Assembly (NCBI GenBank): GCA_903847465.1
Contig: CAINDQ010000156.1
Location: 1 to 35,302 of the forward strand
Length of the DNA stretch: 35,302 nucleotides
Reading direction: 5' to 3'
Source: an uncultured Candidatus Peregrinibacteria bacterium
Lineage (GTDB): Bacteria > Patescibacteriota > Gracilibacteria > UBA1369 > LOWO2-01-FULL-3
Part shown: positions 19,049 through 27,391 of the stretch, piece after piece
How the letters are laid out: every line of letters begins with the position of its first letter
Position numbering within the stretch: position 1 is the first letter of the stretch
Program-made: the position numbers and the translations under genes
Notes under the pieces: generated by a model
The model's input: the letters and a program-made list of their open reading frames with translations, nothing else
Databases searched by the model: none
Told to the model about the DNA's origin: nothing

Positions 19049-19897
19049 ATGAACCAAATTTTCAAGAAAGCTGTTGTACTACTAACAGCGACAGCATTGT
19101 TTTTGGTAACTTCAGCAACTGCTTTTGGATTTAGCGATGTAAAAGACACAGATATTTATGCTAAAGGAATCAAGTTTTTAAGTGAGAAAAAGATTGTAAG
19201 CGGCTATCGAGATGGCACTTTTGGTTACAACAAACAAATCAATCGCGCTGAGTTTCTAAAAATAGTAATGCAATCGCTGCCAGTAGCTTTAGAGGCAGTT
19301 TCAAAAGACAATTGCTTCAAAGATGTTCCAACGAGTGCTTGGTATTATGATTACGCTTGTGCTGCAAAAAATTTATCTTTTGTTGCAGGATATTCAGATG
19401 GAACATTCCGCCCAAAAAATCCAGTTCGTTTTACAGAAGCTCTAAAAATGATCCTCAGCGTTTACAACTTCAATGCCGACAAAACTGATCCATGGTACAT
19501 CGGCGTGGTAAAAATGGGAGCTGGATATAATCTCATTCCAATAACTATCAAGAGCTTTGATCACTACCTCACGAGAGCCGAAATGGCGGATATGACAACC
19601 AGAATGATGAATATTGGAGATGCTGATTTCAATGGAGTTTTGGGTGATGAAACTGCCTATTACGTCACTTACGATACGATAAAAAGTGGCATAGATATTT
19701 ATGCAAAATACGTAATTGATCATAAACCTGCCTCTTACGGAGCGGCTGGAACATGCCGATTTATGGGTGCACAATACGCAAATGGTGAAACTATCGACAT
19801 TATGGGTTCCGGAATTCTCACCTATGCGGCTAGCTGCATTTGTACAAATGGCGAATTAAAAGAATGCAAGAGATCGGCAACTCCAATCATGAAATAA
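19049..19897 (+). CDS. Secreted S-layer homology (SLH) domain protein
   Basis: Signal peptide MNQIFKKAVVLLTATALFLVTSATAFG. SLH repeats FSDVKDTDIYAKGIKFLSEKKIVSGYRDGTFGYNKQINRAEFLKIV and CFKDVPTSAWYYDYACAAKNLSFVAGYSDGTFRPKNPVRFTEALKMIL. Confidence 0.92.
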   Translation: MNQIFKKAVVLLTATALFLVTSATAFGFSDVKDTDIYAKGIKFLSEKKIVSGYRDGTFGYNKQINRAEFLKIVMQSLPVALEAVSKDNCFKDVPTSAWYYDYACAAKNLSFVAGYSDGTFRPKNPVRFTEALKMILSVYNFNADKTDPWYIGVVKMGAGYNLIPITIKSFDHYLTRAEMADMTTRMMNIGDADFNGVLGDETAYYVTYDTIKSGIDIYAKYVIDHKPASYGAAGTCRFMGAQYANGETIDIMGSGILTYAASCICTNGELKECKRSATPIMK

Positions 19898-19914
19898 GGG
19901 AGAAAAATATCTTG

Positions 19915-19943
19915 TGGACAAAATACTTGGTTGTTTGTATGAT
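19915..19943 (+). promoter_or_regulatory. Putative sigma70-type promoter for the first purP
   Basis: TGGACA-17 nt-TATGAT located 25 nt upstream of the ATG at 19968. Confidence 0.5.
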
Positions 19944-19967
19944 AACCAAAAGATTTAATCAACAGTT

Positions 19968-20984
19968 ATGGGGAAAATAAAAGACTACAGAATAGCAACT
20001 CTGGGTAGCCACACGGCTTTGCAAATACTGAAAGGCGCTCACGACGAAGGCTTCAAAACCATTTGCATATGCGAAAAAGGCTCAGAGAGACCATACCAGT
20101 CATACGGAGTCGCTGATGAAATTATCAGTGTCGATTCTTTCAAAGACTACTTCAAAATCGAACCTCAATTGATAAAAAAGAAGGCAATTTTGATTCCACA
20201 TGGATCGTTTGTAGCGCATGTGGGAGCCTCTAAAGCCAAGGAGATAAAGGCTATGCATTATGGCGCGAGAGGAATTCTGGAATGGGAAGCGGATAGAGAG
20301 AAACAGAGAGAATGGCTGGTGAAAGCCGGCATCAAGGTTCCAAAAATCATCAAAAGTCCGAAAGAAATCGATCGCACAGTGATCATAAAATTTCACGGAG
20401 CAAAAGGTGGACAAGGTTATTTCTTGGCAAACAATGAACGCCAATTCAAAGAAAGAATTAAGGAATTTCCGGATAATGACGGATATGTAATTCAAGAATA
20501 TATCGTTGGAGTTCCGGTTTATACTCACTATTTTTACAGCAAATTGACTGGCGAATTGGAGATAATGGGATTCGATAAAAGGTATGAATCAAATGCCGAT
20601 TCCATTGGACGCATAGCCGCAAAAGATCAGGTAGATGCCAATATTCACACTACGTATACAATCGTTGGAAATTCTTCATTGGTGGTTCGTGAGTCTTTGC
20701 TCCCTGGTATGTTTGAAATGGGAGATCAGGTAGTGGCAGCTTCGAAAAAATTGGTAGATGGTGGCTTATTTGGGCCATTCTGCCTTGAAGGAGTCATCGA
20801 TCCAGAACTTAATTACTACGTTTTCGAAATCTCGGCTAGAATCGTTGCTGGTACAAATCCATATATCGAAGGTTCGCCTTACACAGCGCTGAAATACAAG
20901 GAACCGATGAGCACGGGCAGAAGGCTGGCTCGTGATATCAAGATGGCGATTGAGGGAGACCAGCTCAAGAAAATTCTGGGGTAA
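19968..20984 (+). CDS. purP: PurP-type formate-dependent AICAR ligase (FAICAR synthetase), paralog 1
   Basis: IATLGSHTALQILKGAHDEGF, VIIKFHGAKGGQGYF, YESNADSIGRIAAKDQ, RESLLPGMFEMGDQVV, GPFCLEGVI, VFEISARIVAGTNPYIEGSPYTALKYKEPMSTGRRLARDIKMAIE match archaeal PurP consensus from memory. Confidence 0.9.
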   Translation: MGKIKDYRIATLGSHTALQILKGAHDEGFKTICICEKGSERPYQSYGVADEIISVDSFKDYFKIEPQLIKKKAILIPHGSFVAHVGASKAKEIKAMHYGARGILEWEADREKQREWLVKAGIKVPKIIKSPKEIDRTVIIKFHGAKGGQGYFLANNERQFKERIKEFPDNDGYVIQEYIVGVPVYTHYFYSKLTGELEIMGFDKRYESNADSIGRIAAKDQVDANIHTTYTIVGNSSLVVRESLLPGMFEMGDQVVAASKKLVDGGLFGPFCLEGVIDPELNYYVFEISARIVAGTNPYIEGSPYTALKYKEPMSTGRRLARDIKMAIEGDQLKKILG

Positions 20985-21044
20985 AATAATTAAAATGATT
21001 TTGAATTCTGCTAAACTCAAGAACATATCCTCTAATCAACAAAT

Positions 21045-21638
21045 ATGAAAAGGTTTTTGCCGACGATGCTTTTAATCATTCCAATGTTTTTGCTTACAGC
21101 TAATGTGTCATCTGCGGTTTCCAGAGTTGCGCAGCCTGATAAAAGCCAACCTTCTTCTATTTCTGAGAGCTCTCCAGTATCCATTAGAGAGCCTTCCCAA
21201 ATTGCTCCTGCCGTAACATCAGAGACTCTTAGCGATCGTGCTATACCTATGTTTTTATACGGTATGCTTTTTTTCGCAGCTTTTACCTGGCCTATACTAT
21301 TAGCTTTATTAATATTCGAATTGGGATTAGTAAAATTATTTTTCAAGGGAAGCTGGGGAAAAACTTTTTTAACCTTAGGGATTTTCATTCTTCTTTTAGT
21401 TTTAGGTTATATTTTACATGTAGTTTTCTCAACTCTTCTCGATTCAGGATTACCTGGCATGATTTTGATTTTTGGTATCTTATTACCAGTTTTGAAAGCT
21501 TTAATATCAATAAAGTTCTTTCCAGAAATTTCTTTTAAAAAAGCTCTTATTTCGTTAGTGGTTGTATTCATTATGGCTATTACTTTTGGAGCTATCTATT
21601 TCACAGTATTTCCTCCTGGCCGATTCACAATGGGGTAA
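21045..21638 (+). CDS. Small multi-TM membrane protein with signal peptide (197 aa)
   Basis: Signal peptide MKRFLPTMLLIIPMFLLTANVSSA, Ser/Pro linker, about four TM helices, C-terminus VFPPGRFTMG. Confidence 0.78.
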   Translation: MKRFLPTMLLIIPMFLLTANVSSAVSRVAQPDKSQPSSISESSPVSIREPSQIAPAVTSETLSDRAIPMFLYGMLFFAAFTWPILLALLIFELGLVKLFFKGSWGKTFLTLGIFILLLVLGYILHVVFSTLLDSGLPGMILIFGILLPVLKALISIKFFPEISFKKALISLVVVFIMAITFGAIYFTVFPPGRFTMG

Positions 21639-21661
21639 TATTTATTTTTTAATTTAAAAAC

Positions 21662-22018
21662 ATGGATTCTTTATTTTTTGTTATTCCAGCGATGATTATT
21701 GGCCTCACCATAATCGAGCTTATTGCTATACAATTCAGTACTAAAGGACCTTGGTTAAGATCGCTTCTCTCTGCATTCTTTTCGATTTCCATGACTCTTA
21801 TTGCTTGGTTTTTATCCGAACTTTTCAAAATTCAGCTTGCTCCTTTGGTATTTATTATTCTCCTCTTGCCTAAATCACTTATGGTCAAAATAATGTTTCC
21901 CAATGTATTTTTTGGAAAAATATTTATAGCTTTTTTGGCTGCTCTTTTAGGATTCATAATTTTAGCATTTGCCTTATCGGTAATAGTTAATCCAGGGGGT
22001 CACTTAATGGGATTTTAA
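21662..22018 (+). CDS. Small multi-TM membrane protein (118 aa), probably related to the preceding ORF
   Basis: About four TM helices; C-terminus VNPGGHLMGF resembles FPPGRFTMG of the upstream neighbour. Confidence 0.75.
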   Translation: MDSLFFVIPAMIIGLTIIELIAIQFSTKGPWLRSLLSAFFSISMTLIAWFLSELFKIQLAPLVFIILLLPKSLMVKIMFPNVFFGKIFIAFLAALLGFIILAFALSVIVNPGGHLMGF

Positions 22019-22026
22019 TTCAAGAG

Positions 22027-22055
22027 TTGCAGCTGACAAAAGGATCGCTTAGAAT
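22027..22055 (+). promoter_or_regulatory. Putative sigma70-type promoter for the second purP
   Basis: TTGCAG-17 nt-TAGAAT, 36 nt upstream of the ATG at 22091. Confidence 0.45.
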
Positions 22056-22090
22056 GGGCATAGCAATTTAGCTTTTTAATTTTTACTTTT

Positions 22091-23296
22091 ATGATCAATC
22101 AACAAGACATTTTGGAAATTCTGAAAGGTTATGATTTGAAGAATATTACGATTGGAGTTTTGGGTGGGCATAGCGCCTTGGATGTGTGCAGTGGAGCCAA
22201 AAAATACGGATTCAAGACTGTGGCGGTTTGCATGAAAGGCAGACACGAGACCTATTCAAAATACTACAAAACTCGTAAAGATTCGTATGCGCCGACAGGC
22301 GAATTGGGTTGTATTGATGAGATAATCGAGGTTGATCATTTCAAAGATATCGTGAAACCAGAAGTGCAAGAAAAGCTTCTAAAAATGAATACGATTTTCA
22401 TTCACAACAGATATTTCTGGGTATATTGCGACTTCGCGGAAATTGAAAATTCTTTCAAAGTGCCAATCTTTGGTTCGAGAGAATTAGTGAAATTGGAAGA
22501 GAGAGATTTTCCAAAAAACCAATATTATCTTCTGGAGAAAGCTGGCATCAGAATGCCAAAAATCGTTCGCTCTGGAGATTCCAAAATGAGCGCAGAAGAT
22601 TTACAAAAAGCATTCAAGCAACATTTCGAAACAGAAAAAGGTGGACCACTTATCATCAAAGTAAATGAGGCAAATAGAGGATACGAGAGAGCATTCTTCG
22701 TGGCGACTTCTGCTGCTGATTTCGAAAAGATCAGCTCAAAAATGCTCGCGGACGGAAAGATTCTCCAAAAAGATTTGGACAAAGCAGTAATCGAAGAATT
22801 CGTACTTGGCGCGCAGATCAATTTCAATTATTTCTATTCCCCTCTCGAGGACGGACTCGAAATAATGGGGACAGATACCCGCAGACAGACTTCGCTTGAT
22901 GGATTTCTCAGGCTCGATGCTTCTACTCAAATGTCGCTTCTCGATGCTGGATACAAACCATCAATGATCGAAACCGGCCACATCGCTTGCACCACAAAAG
23001 AATCGATTTTGGAAAAAGCTTTTGCGGCAGGTGAGAAATTCGTAAAAACTTTGAAGGAAGAAGTGGCTCCGGGAATAGTCGGACCTTTCGCTCTACAAGG
23101 CGCTATCGCGGCCTATGACGGCAAGGAAGAGTTCGTGGCGTTCGATGTCAGTATGAGAATTCCAGGCTCGCCAGGGACCAGATTTACGCCTTGTACGTCA
23201 TATCTATATGGCGAACCAATGAGCTACGGCGAAAGAATCGCTCTCGAGATAAAGAAAGCGGTGGAACATGATAGATTGATTGAAGTGCTGAGCTAG
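22091..23296 (+). CDS. PurP-family ATP-grasp ligase, divergent paralog 2
   Basis: DILEILKGYDLKNITIGVLGGHSALDVCSGAKKYGF, EEFVLGAQINFNYFYSPLEDGLEIMGTDTRRQTSLDGFLRLDA, GPFALQGAIAAYDG, YGEPMSYGERIALEIKKAVE. Same architecture as PurP, but ISARIVAGTN is replaced by VSMRIPGSPGTRFTP. Confidence 0.85.
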   Translation: MINQQDILEILKGYDLKNITIGVLGGHSALDVCSGAKKYGFKTVAVCMKGRHETYSKYYKTRKDSYAPTGELGCIDEIIEVDHFKDIVKPEVQEKLLKMNTIFIHNRYFWVYCDFAEIENSFKVPIFGSRELVKLEERDFPKNQYYLLEKAGIRMPKIVRSGDSKMSAEDLQKAFKQHFETEKGGPLIIKVNEANRGYERAFFVATSAADFEKISSKMLADGKILQKDLDKAVIEEFVLGAQINFNYFYSPLEDGLEIMGTDTRRQTSLDGFLRLDASTQMSLLDAGYKPSMIETGHIACTTKESILEKAFAAGEKFVKTLKEEVAPGIVGPFALQGAIAAYDGKEEFVAFDVSMRIPGSPGTRFTPCTSYLYGEPMSYGERIALEIKKAVEHDRLIEVLS

Positions 23297-23299
23297 TTG

Positions 23300-24289
23300 T
23301 TAAGGCCTGTATAATGGCGCCGTTACTACTTCAAATTTCCCTTTCTCTCCGCCGACCTTTTTCACCGTGAACTCAAATTCTCTCTTTGATGGCATTTCTT
23401 CCTCGGTTGCGCCGCAACATGGGCCGAAAACGTAGAGACTGCCGTCTTTATTGAAGAATTGCACGACTAGATTGTATTCGTAGTCGGCGACTTGTTTTGC
23501 GGAGAGAACTTTGGCTTTTAGGCAGGTTTGAGTGGCTGAGCAATATTGCTCGAGAATTTTTGCTGAGTCGGTTTCTTCTGTAGGGCTATATACTTTTAGG
23601 CTTTCCCAGTCAGTGGTTGAAGTGCTAAAAAGTTTCACAGCGTCTGCGAATTTGTTTTGGCTTAAGGAATTAAAGAAGGCTACCAAAGTTTTTTCGGCGA
23701 TTGCTGATTCGTCTTTGGCGGTGATTTTTGCTACCGGCATGGTCAATTGTGCTTGTTCAGTAGGCTCCAGCGTTGTTGAATTCAATTTCAAAGTTGGCTC
23801 AACTACGTCTTTTACTTCCCGGCATCCGACAGGTTTTCCTGAACCGTCGTCAAAACCACTCCCGCAAGAATTCCCAAAAAGTAACCAGTCGGAATTAAGC
23901 ATTGTTGGGTAAGTTCCTCCGCCCGCAGCGCATAGATCAAAGTCTGCTTTGAATTGGTCTAGCGTTGTGTACGAGCCTTTGTTTGGAAGGAGAGTAACCG
24001 TGAAAGTGTCGGATTCTTGGCTTGGTTTTGTGTATTTGAAATTGTAGATGGTCTTGGTAGTGCCACTAAATTTTGAAACAAGTTCGTTGAAATAGTTAGG
24101 CTCGTGCGCACTGCCACATTCTTCGGCTCTTGATGTTAATTGTTCTGCGGTATAGTCGAATGGTGCTGTGGTTTTTGAAACTGTGGCATCTGCTCCCGTG
24201 GTGGAATAAGTAAGTGGTTCGGAAACATTCTGAGCGCAGGCGGTGAACAGAAGGGAAAGAAGGACTAAGGCTGGGAAGAACTTTTTCAT
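23300..24289 (-). CDS. Putative secreted lipoprotein
   Basis: MKKFFPALVLLSLLFTACAQN signal with lipobox-like FTAC. The listed ORF start at 24367 would overlap the divergent gene, so ATG at 24289 is preferred. Confidence 0.8.
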   Translation of the reverse strand: MKKFFPALVLLSLLFTACAQNVSEPLTYSTTGADATVSKTTAPFDYTAEQLTSRAEECGSAHEPNYFNELVSKFSGTTKTIYNFKYTKPSQESDTFTVTLLPNKGSYTTLDQFKADFDLCAAGGGTYPTMLNSDWLLFGNSCGSGFDDGSGKPVGCREVKDVVEPTLKLNSTTLEPTEQAQLTMPVAKITAKDESAIAEKTLVAFFNSLSQNKFADAVKLFSTSTTDWESLKVYSPTEETDSAKILEQYCSATQTCLKAKVLSAKQVADYEYNLVVQFFNKDGSLYVFGPCCGATEEEMPSKREFEFTVKKVGGEKGKFEVVTAPLYRP

Positions 24290-24319
24290 AGAATTATTAT
24301 TAGGAATTGTTGATCGGAT

Positions 24320-24348
24320 TTTACCTGAAATGATTCTTGTAGTACAAT
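24320..24348 (+). promoter_or_regulatory. Putative sigma70-type promoter, near-leaderless
   Basis: TTTACC-17 nt-TACAAT; the -10 element ends only 9 nt before the ATG at 24358. Confidence 0.45.
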
Positions 24349-24357
24349 AGTCCCCGT

Positions 24358-25674
24358 ATGAAAGCATTATTACTCGCCGCAGGGAGGAGCAAAAGAATGG
24401 CTCCGATAAAGGACAAGAATTTCTTGGACTTTTTGGGTAAGCCTTTGATCCAGCATCAGATTGAGTTTTTGATGGAGAATGGGATGAAGGATATCGTGGT
24501 GGTGGGCGGAAAACATAACTTGGCTGAGCTTCGAGAGTTATGTGCGAAGTTGAGCAAAAAGATTGTGGTGGTTGAACAGAAAAATCTGGAAATAGGAATG
24601 AGAGGCGCGATTTTGGCGACGAAAAAACTCGTCTTCGATGAGCCGATTTTTATTTTCAGCGGAAATGATGTGGTCGATAAAACGGCTATGAAATCTATCA
24701 TGAAGGCCTTCAAGAGCAAATCCGCCGAGAGTTATCTGCTCGCAAAAACAGTCGATAAATATTTCCCAGGTGGATACCTGAAAGTTGATAAGAAAAATAT
24801 TATTTCAGCGATTATCGAGAAACCAGCGATCGGAAAAGAGCCTAGTAATCTGGTAAATCTCGTTTTGCATGTTCACACAAATCCAGCAAAATTATTCAAA
24901 TATTTGGAGAAAGTGAAGGACGATAAATCCGATCAGTATGAGGAAATGATGACAGCGATGATACATGATGGGGTTCGCATGGCGGCTGTGCCTTACTCCG
25001 GATTTTGGCAGCCGATAAAGTTTCCGTGGCATGTGGTTCCGGTATTCAAATACTTATTCGCACAAGCAAAAAAGAAGATCGCGAAGTCCGCAAAGATTGC
25101 CAAGAATGCAATCATTAATGGCGACGTAATCATCGACGAAAAGGCAGTGATTTTTGATGGAGCAGTGATCAACGGACCAGCTTATATTGGCCCAAATACA
25201 ATCGTGGCGACGAATGCTTTGGTGCGCGAAAGTCATGTCGGAAAAAACTGCATTATTGGATTTAGCACGGAGGTGGCGCGAAGTCACTTGAGCAATGATG
25301 TGTGGACTCATACAAATTATATTGGCGATAGCGTGATCGGAAATAATGTTTCGTTTGGTTCGGGCACTGTGACTGGGAATTTGCGCTTGGATGAGGGAAA
25401 TATTCATGTAGATATTGATGGAAACAGGATCGATACTCAGACGAATAAATTTGGTTTGATCTGTGGGGACAATGTGAGAGTGGGAATAAATACGAGCATG
25501 ATGCCGGGGGTAAGAATTGGAAGTGATAGTTTGGTGGGAGCTGGAATCGTAATTCCTGAAAATATTCCAGAAGGAAGTTTTGTGCGCGCCAAATGGGAAT
25601 TAAAAATCTGCCCAAATAAGGCGAAAATTGTGGTGGGAGGAAGAGAAGAAATGAGGAAGAGGTTGAAGAAATAA
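24358..25674 (+). CDS. Bifunctional sugar-1-phosphate nucleotidyltransferase with left-handed beta-helix acyltransferase domain (GlmU-like)
   Basis: MKALLLAAGRSKRMAPIKDKNFLDFLGKPLIQHQIEFL nucleotidyltransferase signature; hexapeptide repeats IAKNAIINGDVIIDEKAVIFDGAVINGPAYIGPNTIV...VRVGINTSMMPGVRIGSDSLVGAGIVI. Confidence 0.9.
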   Translation: MKALLLAAGRSKRMAPIKDKNFLDFLGKPLIQHQIEFLMENGMKDIVVVGGKHNLAELRELCAKLSKKIVVVEQKNLEIGMRGAILATKKLVFDEPIFIFSGNDVVDKTAMKSIMKAFKSKSAESYLLAKTVDKYFPGGYLKVDKKNIISAIIEKPAIGKEPSNLVNLVLHVHTNPAKLFKYLEKVKDDKSDQYEEMMTAMIHDGVRMAAVPYSGFWQPIKFPWHVVPVFKYLFAQAKKKIAKSAKIAKNAIINGDVIIDEKAVIFDGAVINGPAYIGPNTIVATNALVRESHVGKNCIIGFSTEVARSHLSNDVWTHTNYIGDSVIGNNVSFGSGTVTGNLRLDEGNIHVDIDGNRIDTQTNKFGLICGDNVRVGINTSMMPGVRIGSDSLVGAGIVIPENIPEGSFVRAKWELKICPNKAKIVVGGREEMRKRLKK

Positions 25675-25693
25675 TAAATAATCTGTTTTTAAA

Positions 25694-25894
25694 ATGGCTG
25701 ATATTGATCCGGAAATTGCAAAACGTTGTGTAGAATTTTATTTCAAAGATGGCACTCCAATGACAGTGGATACCGTAGAAGAAAAACTAAAAAACTTACG
25801 CGGCAAAAAATGCTGCCATAGTGGATGCGGGACGTGCATAACCACCGTCTGGGCTAGATTTGAGAAGCATTTGCAGAAAATGAAGGAGAGCTAG
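25694..25894 (+). CDS. Small cysteine-motif protein (CCxSGCxxC), 66 aa
   Basis: MADIDPEIAKRCVEFYFKDGTPMTVDTVEEKLKNLRGKKCCHSGCGTCITTVWARFEKHLQKMKES. Short but motif-bearing and tightly spaced between genes. Confidence 0.75.
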   Translation: MADIDPEIAKRCVEFYFKDGTPMTVDTVEEKLKNLRGKKCCHSGCGTCITTVWARFEKHLQKMKES

Positions 25895-25896
25895 AC

Positions 25897-26475
25897 TTAT
25901 TTCGCCAAATTTCGAATCACTTCTGGATACCACTTCTTTTCGAGAGCTTGGACACGCTCTTTGAGGGTGTCTGGGGTGTCGGTTTCGAGAACTGGGCAGG
26001 TTTTTTGGAGAATGATTTCGCCCGTGTCTACGCCTTCTTCGACGTAGTGGATAGTCATGCCGGTTTGTTTTTCGTGGGCAGCTAGAACTGCTTCGTGGAC
26101 GTTTGCGCCAAAGAAATTCTTACCACAAAATTTGGGAATCAAAGCTGGGTGAACATTTATAATTCTTTTTGGAAAAGCTTTGATAAAAGGCACACTTAAA
26201 ATTCTCATATAACCAACCAAAACAATTAAATCTACTTTTTCTTTTTCCAGGATTTGCAACATTTCTACGTCGAATTCTTCGCGTGATTTTCCTTTTGGAT
26301 CGACAAAAATTGCTTTGAAGCCTTGCTCTTTGGAACGCTCGAGCGCGTAGGAATCTGCCTTATTACTGATCACGACAGCGAGCTCGATGCCAGGCATTTG
26401 GCCTGCTTTCATTTCATCGATGATGGCTTGCAGATCTGTTCCTTTTGTAGAGGCGAGAATGCCGATTCTAAACAT
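25897..26475 (-). CDS. purN: Phosphoribosylglycinamide formyltransferase
   Basis: RIGILASTKGTDLQAII, VLVGYMRILSVPFI, IINVHPALIPKFCGKNFFGANVHEAVLAAHEKQTGMTIHYVEEGVDTGEII. Confidence 0.95.
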   Translation of the reverse strand: MFRIGILASTKGTDLQAIIDEMKAGQMPGIELAVVISNKADSYALERSKEQGFKAIFVDPKGKSREEFDVEMLQILEKEKVDLIVLVGYMRILSVPFIKAFPKRIINVHPALIPKFCGKNFFGANVHEAVLAAHEKQTGMTIHYVEEGVDTGEIILQKTCPVLETDTPDTLKERVQALEKKWYPEVIRNLAK

Positions 26476-26489
26476 ATTTTTGTGAGTTT

Positions 26490-27389
26490 TTAGATTTCTT
26501 CGGTTACTTTTAGGCCTAATTTTCTTTTTATTTCGTTGCCGGTTTTCGTGATGGCAAGACTGCCTAGCGCTGTTTCTCTAAATTTTGATGACATGTGCTT
26601 GGCTATATTATTCATCGCGGAGACAACTTCATCAAATGGAACTTTGCTTTTTATGCCTGCCATAACCATGTCGGAGGCGCCGATGGCAGCCATAGCACCG
26701 ATGGCGTTTCTTTTGATGCATGGCACTTCGACGAGTCCGCCCAATGGATCGCAAACTAAACCTAAATAACTCTTTAAGCCGATGGCGGCGGAATCTAAAC
26801 ATTGTTGTGGTGTGCCGCTGCGCATTTCGGTTAGGCCGGCTGCAGCCATAGCCACTGCCGCGCCAATTTCCGCTTGGCAGCCGGCTTTTGCGGCGGAAAG
26901 ACTAGCTCTTTCGGCGATAATCAAACCGACTGCCGCCGCAGTAAACAAACCTTTAATCAGTCTCCTTTTTCCAGCATGAAAATGTTCTGCACAACTAAAT
27001 AAAACTCCTGGGATCACGCCCGCTCCTCCAGCTGTCGGAAATGCCACTATTTTTCCCATCAAAGCATTCTGTTCATTTACCGCTAAAGCATACGCCATCG
27101 CTCTCACCGTAACTTTATTTCCCATCATATTTTTCAGATCCTTCAGACTGTTAAAAAGCTTGTGCGCATCGCCTCCGGATCCCGTCCACTCTGTATGCTG
27201 ATTGGATTTTATCCCCTTTTTCACGGCCTCGTACATCACATCTCTGACCATTTTCATTTGGGTTCTAGTTGCGCCTTCAGACTTGTTTGACCTCTCCGCC
27301 TCATACCATTTAGCGATCGTGGAAATACTATGGTCGTACTTTTTTGTAAGTTTTAATAAGTCCTCTGCTGTTTTGAATTCAAATTCCAT
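26490..27389 (-). CDS. sdaAA: L-serine ammonia-lyase, iron-sulfur-dependent, alpha subunit
   Basis: TGSGGDAHKL, AFPTAGGAGVIPGVL, GCQAEIGAAVAMAAAGLTE, CDPLGGLVEVPCIKRNAIGAMAAIGASDMVMAG. Confidence 0.94.
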   Translation of the reverse strand: MEFEFKTAEDLLKLTKKYDHSISTIAKWYEAERSNKSEGATRTQMKMVRDVMYEAVKKGIKSNQHTEWTGSGGDAHKLFNSLKDLKNMMGNKVTVRAMAYALAVNEQNALMGKIVAFPTAGGAGVIPGVLFSCAEHFHAGKRRLIKGLFTAAAVGLIIAERASLSAAKAGCQAEIGAAVAMAAAGLTEMRSGTPQQCLDSAAIGLKSYLGLVCDPLGGLVEVPCIKRNAIGAMAAIGASDMVMAGIKSKVPFDEVVSAMNNIAKHMSSKFRETALGSLAITKTGNEIKRKLGLKVTEEI

Positions 27390-27391
27390 AA

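Noticed and set aside
25262-25615. Antisense ORF rich in Cys/His/Pro within the GlmU-like gene
   Set aside because: Opposite hexapeptide-repeat coding sequence; periodic sequence keeps the frame open by chance.
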